Assembly: GCF_014199915.1 (NCBI RefSeq)
Contig: NZ_JACHOO010000006.1
Span: 327,021-391,020 of the forward strand
Origin: Prosthecomicrobium pneumaticum
Lineage (GTDB): Bacteria > Pseudomonadota > Alphaproteobacteria > Rhizobiales > Kaistiaceae
DNA length: 64,000 nucleotides
Reading direction: 5' to 3'
Positions 50,501 to 59,714 of this stretch are shown piece after piece. The position numbers and the translations under genes are program-made. The notes beneath the pieces are model-generated. The model worked only from the letters and a program-made list of their open reading frames with translations, had not been told where the DNA came from and searched no databases. How positions within the stretch are numbered: position 1 is the first letter of the stretch; every line of letters starts with the position of its first letter.

Positions 50501-50747
50501 GGTGCTGCTGACCGCGCTCGCCGCCATCCTCGCGATGATCCCCCTGTCGCGGAATCTCTTCTGGGGGCCGATGGCCTTCGCCATTATGGGAGGGCTCGCC
50601 GTCGCGACCGTTCTGACCCTGCTCTTCGTACCGGCTCTCTATGCGCTCTGGTACCGCATCCGGCCGCCGGTCGCGACCGCGGCGGGCGCGGAGCGGGGCG
50701 CGCCGCGGCTCCTGGCGGGACCGCAACTCGCCGTGCCGGCCGAGTGA
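47598..50747 (+). CDS. RND-family multidrug efflux transporter (inner membrane)
   Basis: The 1049-aa protein is a full AcrB/MdtB-like proton antiporter with 12 helices and two large periplasmic loops. Motifs include FNVSAFAVRHPALILF at the start, the proton-relay Asp pair in GLLVDDAIIAVESM (helix 4), GWDRVSAAGYAWTATAFPMLTGTLVTAAGFLPVGF, and the second-half RARPVLLTALAAILAMIPL. It looks like the HAE-1/hydrophobic-drug branch, but the substrate cannot be read from sequence. It is cotranscribed with the adaptor and controlled by the divergent TetR. Confidence 0.94.
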   Translation: MTRFNVSAFAVRHPALILFSILMIAAAGALSYLNLGRAEDPSFVIKVMNVSAFWPGATADEMQRLVADPIEKTLQEAPEFDRVRTYTAPGAAYLQLQLRDSADPAQVPDYWYQVRKRVGDMAASLPSGVLGPFFNDEFGDVDSALYTLTAEGAAPRALKDEAEAIRQRLLEIAAVEKVRFYGVEDEKIFVEFSHRKLATLGITPQAIFDSIARQNAVVASGAIDTAADRVALRVTGALDGPAALAAVPVEANGRSVRLGDIATIGRGYADPPSYLVRQQGREAVAIGVVMRKGENILSLGDALAAATAEIRADLPVGFELTQIADQAHVVSESVGEFLHVFVEALAIVLLVSFLSLGWRTGIVVALAVPLVLALVMVVMDLMGMSLERITLGALIIALGLLVDDAIIAVESMVVRMEEGWDRVSAAGYAWTATAFPMLTGTLVTAAGFLPVGFARSTTSEYAGGIFWVVAIALVASWIVAVVFTPYLGMKLLPDFAKRSEGRKAAAGHHADGLYETRPYRALRAAVRWCVGHRVAVTLVTVLLFAGSVYAFGFVQQQFFPSSTRPELTVDIRLPEGSSFKATEAAVARFEKTVAADPEILTSTAYLGGGAPRFFLTMNPELPKANYAVFVLQTADQQARERVKARLEHFVAEGGLPEARMRIARLALGPPVGFPVQFRVVGPDPATVRPIAEAVRGVMAGDPNLVDPNLDWNERVKSVRLVIDQERVRALGLTPAEIGQTLETLLSGHTVTEIRDGIERIGVVARAVAEERLDLDRLPDLTITSRDGRPIPLSQVARLDYGFEEPILWRQNRETFITARADVVPGIQPPVASAAVWQKLGAIRANLPMGARIEIGGDAEESGRANGAIAKVFPAMILVMLTLLMIQLQSFSRIALVLATAPLGLIGAAAALLVFDQPFGFVALLGVIALAGMIMRNTVILVDQIAREQASGADPFTAVVDAAIHRARPVLLTALAAILAMIPLSRNLFWGPMAFAIMGGLAVATVLTLLFVPALYALWYRIRPPVATAAGAERGAPRLLAGPQLAVPAE

Positions 50748-50781
50748 GAACGGAACACAGCGGCCGGTCCCTGAAGGGCGG

Positions 50782-50830
50782 CCGGGGTCCGCCGGGTGGC
50801 GCCGCGCCCGGCGCGCCCGGTGGACCCCGG
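50782..50830. terminator. Bidirectional hairpin between the RND gene and the isomerase gene
   Basis: Arms CCGGGGTCCGCCGGG (50782-50796) and CCCGGTGGACCCCGG (50816-50830) pair over 15 bp with one G-T pair, around a 19-base loop that can fold further. It sits in the 142-bp gap between two convergent genes. Confidence 0.65.
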
Positions 50831-50889
50831 TCCTGCGGAGGCGGTCCTGCGGGTGAGAGCGATGGCGGGGCGGGTCCCTGCCTCCCCGC

Positions 50890-51738
50890 TCAGGCCGCGG
50901 CCCAGCCCTCCCGCATCAGCTTCACCGCGCCGAGATAGACCTCCTCGGGCGTATCGAAGAGCGGCCGCCAGACGCGGGTCGCGGCGGCGAGGTCGGGCAA
51001 AGCCGAGCCGAACGCCTCAACCGTCATCCAGCCGTCATAGCCGGCCGCCTTCAGCGCCGTGAACACCGCGGCGAAATCGATCGGGCCGGTGCCGGGCGTG
51101 CCGCGGTCGTTGTTCGAGATGTGGACGTGGTTGATCGCGGCGTGGGTCGCCGCGATCGCCGCCGCCTGGTTCTTCTCTTCGATGTTGAAGTGGAAGGTGT
51201 CGTAGAGATAGCCGTAATTCGGTTCTCCGACCCGCTCGACCAGCGCCGCGGCCGCCCGCGCCGTGTTGAGGAAATAGCATTCGAAGCGGTTGAGCGGCTC
51301 GACCGAGAGCTTCACGCCGCGCTCGGCCGCATAGCGCGCGGCCGGCCGGTGCACCGAGACGCAGGCCTCGATCTCCGCCTCGGTCGGCCCCTTGCCGGTG
51401 AACTCGCCGAGCGGCTGGTGGAACGGCCCGCAGAGCAGGTCGGCGCCGACCGCCTCGGAACAGTCGATCGCCCATTTGAGCCAGTCGAGCGCGCCGTCGC
51501 GCTCGTTCGCCTCCGCGGAGACGGCCGAGCGGCCGCCTCCCGGCATCACGGTGACGGTCGAGGCGGCGAGGCCCTCGTCGCGGAGCACCGCGCCGAGCCG
51601 GGCGAAATGCGCCGGGTCTCCTTCGAAGACGGGGACCTCGACGCCGTCATAGCCCGCCGCCTTGAGCTTCGGCAGCAAGGGCCAGTGTGCCTCGCCGACA
51701 TGGCTCGTCCACAGCAAGAGGTTGAAGCCGAGCTTCAT
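50890..51738 (-). CDS. Sugar phosphate isomerase/epimerase (TIM barrel)
   Basis: The 282-aa protein belongs to the xylose-isomerase-like TIM barrels related to D-tagatose 3-epimerase and hydroxypyruvate isomerase. Likely metal ligands lie in [16 protein letters not shown] (Glu), [12 protein letters not shown] (Asp, His), [15 protein letters not shown] (His) and MTVEAFG (Glu), matching the E-D-H-E set of that group. The substrate is not determined. It is the last gene of the minus-strand catabolic arm and overlaps the oxidoreductase gene by 4 bp (ATGA). Confidence 0.88.
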   Translation of the reverse strand: MKLGFNLLLWTSHVGEAHWPLLPKLKAAGYDGVEVPVFEGDPAHFARLGAVLRDEGLAASTVTVMPGGGRSAVSAEANERDGALDWLKWAIDCSEAVGADLLCGPFHQPLGEFTGKGPTEAEIEACVSVHRPAARYAAERGVKLSVEPLNRFECYFLNTARAAAALVERVGEPNYGYLYDTFHFNIEEKNQAAAIAATHAAINHVHISNNDRGTPGTGPIDFAAVFTALKAAGYDGWMTVEAFGSALPDLAAATRVWRPLFDTPEEVYLGAVKLMREGWAAA

Positions 51739-52883
51739 GATGCGATCTCGACCCACTGGCCGGAGCGGCCGGAGGCGAGGATCGCGTCGCAGACGCGCGC
51801 GGTGGCGAGCGCGTCGCGGAAGGTCGGCGCGGCCGGTTCGCCGGTCGAAAGGCCCTCGAGGAAGTCCGCCACCTGGTGGATGAAGGAGTGCTCATAGCCG
51901 ATGATCAGGCCCGGCACCCACCATTTGCCGAGATAGGGATGGTCGCCATCGGTGACGAGCACCGAGCTCCAGCCGCGCAGCGTGCCCTCGACGCCGTGGT
52001 CGAACCAGGCGAGTCGGTTGAGATCGTGCAGGTTCCAGGCGAGCGAGCCCTTCTCGCCATTGATCTCGAGCGTATAGGCCGCCTTGTGGCCGCGCGCGTA
52101 GCGGGTCGATTCGAAGGTGCCGAGCGAGCCGTTCTGGAAGCGGGCGAGCACCGCGGCGGCATCGTCGATGCCGACCGGCTTCACCGCTCCCGTGAGCGCA
52201 TCCTTCCGCTCCTTGACGAAGGTCTCCGTCATCGCGGTGAGGCTCGAGATGCCGCCATTGATCCACAGCGCGGTGTCGAGACAGTGGGCGAGCAGATCGC
52301 CGGTGACGCCCGAACCGGCCGCCTCGACATCGAGCCGCCAGGTGCCCGCGCCGCCTTGCGGCACGTCGGGCGAGATCGTCCAGTCCTGCAGGAACTGCGC
52401 GCGGTAATGGTAGATGCGGCCGAGCTTGCCGTCGGCGACGAGCTGCTTGGCGAGCGTGACCGCCGGGATGCGGCGGTAATTGTACCAGACCATGTTCGGC
52501 ACGCCGGCCTTCTCGACCGCCTCGACCATCGGCAGGCCCTCGGCCTCGGTGCGGGCGAGCGGCTTCTCGCAGAGCACCATCTTGCCGGCCTCGGCCGCCG
52601 CGATGGCGATCTCGGCGTGCAGATCGTTCGGCACGCAGATGTCGATCGCGTCGATATCGGCGCGCGCGATCAGCGCCCGCCAGTCGGTCTCGACGCTCTC
52701 ATAGCCGAACATCTGCGCGAAGCGGCGGACCTTCGAGACATTGCGCCCCGCCGCCGCCTTCAGCACCGGCCGGTAGCCGGTCTCGAAGAAATGGGAGACG
52801 TTCGCCCAGGCGTTCGAATGGGCGCGGGCCATGAAGCCATAGCCCACCATGCCGACATTGAGTGTCTTCGTCATTCCGGTCAT
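51735..52883 (-). CDS. Gfo/Idh/MocA-family NAD(P)-dependent oxidoreductase
   Basis: The 382-aa protein has an N-terminal Rossmann fold ([18 protein letters not shown]), the family [11 protein letters not shown] motif whose Lys is catalytic, and a C-terminal alpha/beta domain with [14 protein letters not shown] holding the catalytic His region. Members oxidise sugars, polyols, inositols or glycosides at one hydroxyl. Met4 is an alternative start; GAGGCGGGGG lies just upstream. It follows the 348-aa barrel gene by 9 bp. Together with the barrels it suggests oxidation followed by isomerisation or elimination. Confidence 0.9.
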   Translation of the reverse strand: MTGMTKTLNVGMVGYGFMARAHSNAWANVSHFFETGYRPVLKAAAGRNVSKVRRFAQMFGYESVETDWRALIARADIDAIDICVPNDLHAEIAIAAAEAGKMVLCEKPLARTEAEGLPMVEAVEKAGVPNMVWYNYRRIPAVTLAKQLVADGKLGRIYHYRAQFLQDWTISPDVPQGGAGTWRLDVEAAGSGVTGDLLAHCLDTALWINGGISSLTAMTETFVKERKDALTGAVKPVGIDDAAAVLARFQNGSLGTFESTRYARGHKAAYTLEINGEKGSLAWNLHDLNRLAWFDHGVEGTLRGWSSVLVTDGDHPYLGKWWVPGLIIGYEHSFIHQVADFLEGLSTGEPAAPTFRDALATARVCDAILASGRSGQWVEIAS

Positions 52884-52892
52884 GCCCCCGCC

Positions 52893-53938
<1,046 letters not shown>

Positions 53939-53939
<1 letters not shown>

Positions 53940-54343
53940 CACGGGGTCCTCAGCGTGTTCCACGGCGCCTCGGCGCCCATCTCGACCGACACGTAACCGT
54001 TCTCGCCGACGCAAGGGCCGAGGATCGCGATCACCTTCGCGTCCTCCGACCCGGCATTGAAGGAGGCGTGCACGACGTCCGCCGGAATGAAGGCGCAATC
54101 GCCCGGCGAGAGCACCCGCCTCTCGCGGTCGATCCATTGCTCGACCGTGCCGGCGACGACGTAGATCACCTCTTCCTGGTCCGGGTGCTTGTGGAAATTG
54201 TGCCCCTTGCCCGGTTTCAGCGTCACGTCGATGACCGTCAGCTTCTCCGCGCCGGTGAGCGGCGGATGGCTCATCCAGCGCAACTGGCCCCAGTCGAGCC
54301 GTTCCGGCTCGGTCCCGGCCGCGGTGACGAATTGACCCGCCAT
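53939..54343 (-). CDS. Small cupin-domain protein
   Basis: The 134-aa protein is a single cupin barrel with motif 1 GHNFHKHPDQEEVIYVVAG (two His and a Glu for metal) and motif 2 GDCAFIPADVVHASFNAG (third His). Small cupins in sugar loci act as isomerases, lyases or as subunits of keto-sugar-cleaving complexes. The ATG at 54343 (MAGQFVTAAG) follows GGGAGG. It is coupled to the downstream TIM-barrel gene by a 1-bp overlap and lies 26 bp after the PEP-hydrolase-family gene. Confidence 0.85.
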
Positions 54344-54369
54344 CGCCCTTCCTCCCTTTGTTCGTCGGC

Positions 54370-55218
54370 TCAGGATTGCGCCGCGTGGTCGAAGACGATC
54401 GACTTGAAGCGGCGCGTCTGTTCGGTGAGCGCGGCCTCGACCGGCAGCCGCTCCATCGAGGAGGCGCCGTAGAAGCCGTGGCAATGGGCGCAGTGGCGCA
54501 GCACATATTGCGCGTCCTCCGGCTGCGCGATCGGCCCGCCATGGCAGAGCACGATGACGTCGCGGCGCACCCGCATCGCCGCTTCGGCGATCGCGTCGAT
54601 CTCGACGACGCAGGCATCGAGCGACTTCGCCGACGTGGCGCCGATCGAGCCGCCGACCGTCACGCCCATATGGGCGACGATGATGTCGGCGCCGGCCTTC
54701 GTCATCGCCTCCGCCTCGGCCGGATTGAAGACATAGGGCGTCGTCAGGAGGTCGAGCTGATGCGCCTCGGCGATCATGTCGACCTCGAGCCCGTAGCCCA
54801 TGCCGGTCTCCTCGAAGGAGGCCCGCATCACGCCGTCGAACAGGCCGATGGTCGGGAAATTCTGCACGCCCGAAAAGCCCATCGCCTTCAGCTCGCCGAG
54901 GAAATGCGTGACGAGCAGGAACGGGTCGGTGCCGTTGACGCCGGCGAGCACGGGCGTGTGCTTCACCACCGGCAGCACCTCGCGCGCCATGTCGCGGACG
55001 ATGTCGTTGGCATTGCCGTAGGCGAGCAGGCCGGCGGCCGAGCCCCGCCCGGCCATCCGGTAGCGGCCGGAATTGTAGATGATGATCAGGTCGATGCCGC
55101 CGGCCTCCTCGCCTTTCGCGGACAGGCCGGTGCCGGCGCCGCCGCCGATGATCGGCACGCGGCGCTCCACCATGTCGCGGAACTTCTCGAGGATGGCTCG
55201 GCGGGGGATGGCTGGCAT
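54370..55218 (-). CDS. Phosphoenolpyruvate hydrolase-family TIM-barrel protein
   Basis: The 282-aa protein fits PF09370 (PEP_hydrolase/TIM-barrel signal transduction protein): [81 protein letters not shown] and VLCHGGPI. The family name comes from an old assignment and the activity of most members is unproven. It is nearly always found next to a UPF0261/Tm-1-like gene, as here (13-bp gap), and some proteins fuse the two, suggesting one shared reaction. Confidence 0.85.
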   Translation of the reverse strand: MPAIPRRAILEKFRDMVERRVPIIGGGAGTGLSAKGEEAGGIDLIIIYNSGRYRMAGRGSAAGLLAYGNANDIVRDMAREVLPVVKHTPVLAGVNGTDPFLLVTHFLGELKAMGFSGVQNFPTIGLFDGVMRASFEETGMGYGLEVDMIAEAHQLDLLTTPYVFNPAEAEAMTKAGADIIVAHMGVTVGGSIGATSAKSLDACVVEIDAIAEAAMRVRRDVIVLCHGGPIAQPEDAQYVLRHCAHCHGFYGASSMERLPVEAALTEQTRRFKSIVFDHAAQS

Positions 55219-55231
55219 GAATCCAGTCTCC

Positions 55232-56425
55232 TTAGGCGGCTATGGACAGGAAGGTTTCGGCGAGCGCCGTGGCGAAGGCCGGATCGTTGATGTGGTGGGG
55301 CAGGCGAATGACGCGCCGGTCGGCGGTCGGGCGCACCGTCTCCTCCAGCGCGGCGAAGAGGGCCGCGTCGGCGGCGGGGTCGTAGAAAGGTCTGCCGGGC
55401 GCGTCGAGCGCCGACACCCCGCCCTCGGGGATGAGGAAGCGCACCGGCCCGTCGCAGCGGTTGAGCCTGCCGCCGATCCATGCGCCGATCGCACGGCACT
55501 CCTCGGCGGTCGTGCGCATCAGCGTGACGTTCGGGTTGTGGCGATAGAGCGTGCGCTCGCCGAACCGCTCGGGCACCGTCTCGAAGGCCCAGAAATTCAC
55601 CATGTCGAGCGCGCCGGCCGAGGCGACGAGCGGCACCCCGGTGCGGGCGACCGCGCCCAGCCGGTCGTCCCCCGCGGACAGCACGCCACCGACGAGCAGG
55701 TCGCAGACCTCGGTGGTCGTCACGTCGACGACGCCGGTGACGAGGCCGCTGTCGACGAGCTTCTCCATCGTGCGGCCGCCGGTGCCGGTGGCGTGGAAGA
55801 CGAGACAGTCGAAATCGGCGCGCAGCCGGTCGGCGACCGCGGTGACGCAGGGCGTGGTGACGCCGAACATGGTGAGGCCGATCGCCGGCTTGTCCTCGAC
55901 CGCGAGGCGCGGCGCCTTCGCCATGCCCACCACGGCACCGGCGGCGCGGGCGAGCACGTCGCGGCTGATCCGGTTGAGCCCCGCCATATCGGTGACGGCG
56001 GGCAGCATGGCGATGTCGGAGACGTCGACGAAGGGCGCCGTGTCGCCCGAGGCGAGCGTCGAGACCATCAGCTTGGGCACGCCGAGCGGCAGCGCCCGCA
56101 TGCCGGCGGTGACGATCGAGGTGCCGCCGCCGCCGCCGATGCCGACCACGCCGTCGATGTCGATCCGGCCGAGCACGAAGCGGCGGAACGCCTCGCCCAT
56201 CGCCGCAACGGCGGCGCCGCGGTCGTCGCCGCCGAGGACGGCACCGGAACCCTCGGGGTGATGCGCCGCGACCGTCGCGGCGGCAATGTCGACCGGGACG
56301 GTGGCGGCCCGCGTGCCGACATCGACGATCAGAGGATTTCCGCCCGCCGCGGCCACCCGGCCGGCCAGAAAGGCGAGTTCGTCGCCCTTCGTGTCCGCCG
56401 TGCCGACAATATAGATTCGGCCCAT
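55232..56425 (-). CDS. Tm-1-like ATP-binding domain protein (UPF0261)
   Basis: The 397-aa protein begins [22 protein letters not shown], has the glycine-rich [40 protein letters not shown] and [18 protein letters not shown], and ends with [14 protein letters not shown] and HHINDPAFA. This is the UPF0261 family; the tomato homologue is the N-terminus of the virus-resistance protein Tm-1, which binds ATP. Its bacterial function is unknown. It is the first gene of the minus-strand arm, divergent from tetR, with a perfect palindrome (56478-56491) 53 bp before its start. Confidence 0.87.
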   Translation of the reverse strand: MGRIYIVGTADTKGDELAFLAGRVAAAGGNPLIVDVGTRAATVPVDIAAATVAAHHPEGSGAVLGGDDRGAAVAAMGEAFRRFVLGRIDIDGVVGIGGGGGTSIVTAGMRALPLGVPKLMVSTLASGDTAPFVDVSDIAMLPAVTDMAGLNRISRDVLARAAGAVVGMAKAPRLAVEDKPAIGLTMFGVTTPCVTAVADRLRADFDCLVFHATGTGGRTMEKLVDSGLVTGVVDVTTTEVCDLLVGGVLSAGDDRLGAVARTGVPLVASAGALDMVNFWAFETVPERFGERTLYRHNPNVTLMRTTAEECRAIGAWIGGRLNRCDGPVRFLIPEGGVSALDAPGRPFYDPAADAALFAALEETVRPTADRRVIRLPHHINDPAFATALAETFLSIAA

Positions 56426-56477
56426 GAACCGACCTCGCGGCCGAAGGCCGCCTTCCAGGAAGACGAACGAGCAATCC

Positions 56478-56491
56478 CGTTTCCGGAAACG
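56478..56491. promoter_or_regulatory. Perfect 14-bp palindrome upstream of the catabolic operon
   Basis: CGTTTCCGGAAACG is a perfect palindrome in the 200-bp divergent region, placed to control the Tm-1-like operon. It differs from the tetR-proximal inverted repeat, so a second regulator (LacI- or GntR-like site) is possible. Confidence 0.5.
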
Positions 56492-56590
56492 TAGGATCTA
56501 CGAATCCAGATCGTCGAGATGCTTGGACTGTCGAATGCGCCGGCCGCTCCTCCCAATACGGCCGGAACACAATCTCCACGATTTCTTCAA

Positions 56591-56637
56591 TTGCTTTTCG
56601 TGTGAGACGCCCGTATCGTATTGATATGTCCGTCTCA
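56591..56637 (+). promoter_or_regulatory. Candidate promoter and operator of the catabolic-locus tetR
   Basis: TTGCTT (56591-56596), 17 bp, TATCGT (56614-56619) form a promoter-like pair. Inverted arms TGAGACG (56603-56609) and CGTCTCA (56631-56637) flank the -10 and the ATG, suiting self-repression. The predicted start site falls on or next to the ATG at 56626. Confidence 0.5.
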
Positions 56638-57342
56638 GGTCAAGCCGATGTCCGGGAGCAGGGGTCCGAGAAGGGGCCGCGCGGTCGCATGCGCCGCCTC
56701 ATGCTCGATACCGCCGTCCGGCTGATGCAATCCGGCGTCATGCCGTCCGTGAGCGAGGTCGGCGAGGCGGCCGGCGTCTCGCGCGCCACGGCCTATCGCC
56801 ATTTTCCGAGCCAGGCGGCGCTGATCCAGGCGGCCGTCGACGACGCGCTCGGGCCGATCCTCAGCTACGAGCCGAGTTCGACCGACCCGCGCGAGCGGGT
56901 GACCGGGCTGATCGAATTCGCCTTTCCGCGCATGGAGAGCTTCGAGGCGACGCATCGCGCGGCGCTCCTGCTCGCGCTCGACCAATGGCTCCGGCGCCAG
57001 GCCGGCACGCTCGGCGAGGAGCCGCGCGTCGTGCGGGGCAACCGGCGCGGCCTGCTGCGCGCCGCCGTCGAGCCGCTCAAGGATGTGCTCGGCCGGGCCG
57101 GGACGGAGCGTGTCGCCCAGGCGATGTCGCTGATCTTCGGCATCGAGGCGATCATCGTGCTGAAGGACATCTGGGGGCTCGACGCCGCGGAGGCGCAGGA
57201 CGTGATCGTATGGACGGCGCAGGCGCTGATCGGCGTCGCGCTGCGCGACGCCGGTGCGGAGGGAGAGACCGCACCTGCCGCGAAGCCGAGAGGCGTCCGA
57301 AAGACAGGCGCGGCGACAAGACCGCGCGTGAAAGGGGGCTGA
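56626..57342 (+). CDS. TetR-family regulator of the catabolic locus
   Basis: The 238-aa protein has an N-terminal TetR-type HTH (residues ~25-70, RRLMLDTAVRLMQSGVMPSVSEVGEAAGVSRATAYRHFPSQAALI) and a helical C-terminal ligand domain, with a basic tail. I chose the ATG at 56626; an earlier GTG at 56602 would lie inside the predicted promoter. It is divergent from the Tm-1-like operon and 76 bp before the binding-protein gene, so it probably controls both arms. The inducer would be the imported compound or an intermediate. Confidence 0.88.
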   Translation: MSVSGQADVREQGSEKGPRGRMRRLMLDTAVRLMQSGVMPSVSEVGEAAGVSRATAYRHFPSQAALIQAAVDDALGPILSYEPSSTDPRERVTGLIEFAFPRMESFEATHRAALLLALDQWLRRQAGTLGEEPRVVRGNRRGLLRAAVEPLKDVLGRAGTERVAQAMSLIFGIEAIIVLKDIWGLDAAEAQDVIVWTAQALIGVALRDAGAEGETAPAAKPRGVRKTGAATRPRVKGG

Positions 57343-57418
57343 CGGCCGAACCGTCATGGCTGCCGCCCCCGAGGACGAGGGCAGCCGCAACGTAAGGGAA
57401 CAGGGAGGAAACCGTTCC

Positions 57419-58723
57419 ATGCTGAGAAAGAGTCTGACGGCGCTGGCGGCATCGGCCGTCTTCGCGCTTTCCGCCGGAGCCGCGGCGGCGCAGGAACTGA
57501 CGATCTTCTGGGCCGAGTGGGATCCGGCCAATTATCTGCAGGAGCTCGTCAACGAGTATGAGAAGGAGACCGGCGTCAAGGTGACGGTCGAGACCACGCC
57601 GTGGTCGGACTTCCAGACCAAGGCCTTCGCCGAGTTCAACGCCAAGGGCAGCGCCTATGACCTGGTGGTCGGCGACTCGCAGTGGCTCGGCGCGGCGTCC
57701 GAGGGCGGGCATTACGTCGACCTGACCGACTTCGTAAAAAAGAACAATGTTCTGGAGAAGATGGCGCCGGCAACCGTCAAGTTCTACTCCGAGTATCCGG
57801 GCAATAGCGGCAAATACTGGTCGATTCCGGCCGAGGGTGATGCCGTGGGCTGGTCCTACCGCAAGGACTGGTTCGAGGACCCGAAGGAGATGGAGGCGTT
57901 CAAGGCGAAATACGGCTACGATCTCGCGCCGCCGAAGACCTGGAAGGAGCTGCTCGACATCGCCGAGTTCTTCAATCGGCCGGATCAGAAGCGTTACGGC
58001 GTCGCCATCTACACCCAGAACCAGTATGACGGCCTCGCCATGGGCGTCGAGAACGCCATCTTCAGCTATGGCGGCGAACTCGGCGACTATTCGACCTACA
58101 AGGTTGACGGGATCATCAACTCCGAGAAGAACGTCACGGCGCTCGAAGCCTATCGCAAGCTCTTCGCCTACACGCCGCCGGGCTGGACCAACGCTTTCTT
58201 CGCCGAGAACAATCAGGCCATCACGGAAGGCCTGGCGGCGATGAGCATGAACTACTTCGCCTTCTTCCCGTCGCTGTTGAACGAGTCGACCAACCCGCAC
58301 GCCAAGAACACCGGCTTCTTCCCGAATCCGGCGGGACCCGACGGCGACCAGTTCGCCGCGCTCGGTGGCCAGGGCATCTCGATCGTCTCCTATTCGGAGA
58401 ACCAGGAAGAAGCCTTCAAGTTCCTCGAATGGTTCATCCGCGACGACGTGCAGCAGAAATGGGCCGATCTCGGCGGCTATACCTGCAGCGCGGCGGTCCT
58501 GCAGTCGGAGAAGTTCCAGAACGCGACGCCGTACAACAAGGCGTTCTATGAGACCATGTTCAAGGTCAAGGACTTCTGGGCCGTTCCGGAATATGCCGAG
58601 CTGCTGCAGCAGCTCAACCAGCGGATCTACCCCTATGTCGTGAACGGCGAGGGCTCCGCCAAGGAAGCCCTCGATTCGCTTGCGGCCGACTGGAAGGCGA
58701 CCTTCCAGAAATACGGCCGCTAG
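57419..58723 (+). CDS. ABC transporter sugar-binding protein (family 1 extracellular solute-binding)
   Basis: The 434-aa protein has a cleavable signal (LRKSLTALAASAVFALSAGAAAA, cut near residue 24) and the mature ELTIFWAEWDPANYLQELVNEYEKETGVKV start of MalE-like sugar-binding proteins, with YDLVVGDSQWLG and KTWKELLDIAEFF. Aromatic residues are frequent, as in sugar and polyol binders. GGGAGG (57403-57408) precedes the ATG at 57419. A strong hairpin after the stop (58747-58772) would favour more binding protein than permease. Confidence 0.93.
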   Translation: MLRKSLTALAASAVFALSAGAAAAQELTIFWAEWDPANYLQELVNEYEKETGVKVTVETTPWSDFQTKAFAEFNAKGSAYDLVVGDSQWLGAASEGGHYVDLTDFVKKNNVLEKMAPATVKFYSEYPGNSGKYWSIPAEGDAVGWSYRKDWFEDPKEMEAFKAKYGYDLAPPKTWKELLDIAEFFNRPDQKRYGVAIYTQNQYDGLAMGVENAIFSYGGELGDYSTYKVDGIINSEKNVTALEAYRKLFAYTPPGWTNAFFAENNQAITEGLAAMSMNYFAFFPSLLNESTNPHAKNTGFFPNPAGPDGDQFAALGGQGISIVSYSENQEEAFKFLEWFIRDDVQQKWADLGGYTCSAAVLQSEKFQNATPYNKAFYETMFKVKDFWAVPEYAELLQQLNQRIYPYVVNGEGSAKEALDSLAADWKATFQKYGR

Positions 58724-58746
58724 GGCGAGCGATACGCCCCGCCTCG

Positions 58747-58772
58747 CCGGGGAGGCTGCCGCGCCTCCCCGG
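58747..58772 (+). terminator. Intercistronic hairpin between binding protein and permease genes
   Basis: CCGGGGAGGC and GCCTCCCCGG pair perfectly over 10 bp around TGCCGC, followed by TCCTTT. Such hairpins in ABC operons partly end transcription or protect the upstream message. Confidence 0.55.
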
Positions 58773-58807
58773 TCCTTTCGCGAGCCAGCCGATCCTGGAG
58801 AGCCGCT

Positions 58808-59713
58808 TTGGCGACGACCACCATGACAACGCTCGATCCGCAGTCGCGTGCCGCCCGTCGCGGCATGAGCGACATCGCGATCCGCAATCTGTTCATCATT
58901 CCGACGATCCTGTTCCTGATCGTCTTCAATATCTTTCCGCTGCTCTACTCGCTCGGCTATTCCTTCACGGACTTCCGCGCCTCGACCAATGCGCCGGCGA
59001 ACTTCGTCGGGCTGCAGAACTATCGCGAGCTGCTGGCGGATCCGTATATCTGGAACAATTTCACGGTCACCGCGAAATACGTGATCGTCTCGGTCGCCGG
59101 CCAGGTCTTCGTCGGCTTCGGCGTCGCGATGCTGCTGAACCGGTCGATCCCCTTCAAGGGGCTGATCACGACGCTGCTGCTGCTGCCGATGATGCTGTCG
59201 ATGGCCGTCGTCGGCCTGTTCTGGAAGCTGCTCTACGATCCCTCCTGGGGCGTGATCAACTATCTGCTCGGCCTCGGCGATTTCGAATGGCTCGGCGATC
59301 CCGACGTGGCGCTCTACGCGGTCGCGATCACCGACATCTGGATGTGGTCGCCCTTCGTCATGCTGCTGTCGCTCGCCGGCCTATCGGCGGTGCCGAAGCA
59401 TCTCTACGAGGCGGCGGCGATCGACCGGGCCGGGCCGATCTACACCTTCTTCCGGATCACCCTGCCGCTCGTGCTGCCGATCCTGATGATCGCGATCATC
59501 TTCCGCACCATGGAGGCCTTCAAGACCTTCGACCTCGCCTACATCCTGTCGACGCAGCCGACCACCGAGGTGATCTCGATCCGGCTCTACAAGATGGCGT
59601 TCCAGGAATGGCAGACCGGGCGGTCCTGCGCGCTCGCCTATATCGTGCTGATCATGGTGCTCGGCGTCACCAACATCTACGTCAAGTATCTCAACAAGGT
59701 GAAGGAGCGCTGA
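58808..59713 (+). CDS. ABC sugar transporter permease (MalF-like)
   Basis: The 301-aa protein has six helices, with RNLFIIPTILFLIVFNIFPLLYSLGYSFTDF at the start and the EAA loop LYEAAAIDRAGPIYTFFRITLPLV, which docks on the ATPases. I prefer the TTG at 58808: GGAG lies about 9 bp before it, while the ATG at 58823 has no ribosome-binding site. The next permease gene starts 1 bp after the stop. Confidence 0.92.
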   Translation: MATTTMTTLDPQSRAARRGMSDIAIRNLFIIPTILFLIVFNIFPLLYSLGYSFTDFRASTNAPANFVGLQNYRELLADPYIWNNFTVTAKYVIVSVAGQVFVGFGVAMLLNRSIPFKGLITTLLLLPMMLSMAVVGLFWKLLYDPSWGVINYLLGLGDFEWLGDPDVALYAVAITDIWMWSPFVMLLSLAGLSAVPKHLYEAAAIDRAGPIYTFFRITLPLVLPILMIAIIFRTMEAFKTFDLAYILSTQPTTEVISIRLYKMAFQEWQTGRSCALAYIVLIMVLGVTNIYVKYLNKVKER

Positions 59714-59714
59714 G

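Noticed and set aside
47412..50726. A 1104-codon minus-strand open frame opposite the RND transporter
   Set aside because: It is antisense to a clear 12-helix transporter; the predicted protein is charged, low-complexity sequence.
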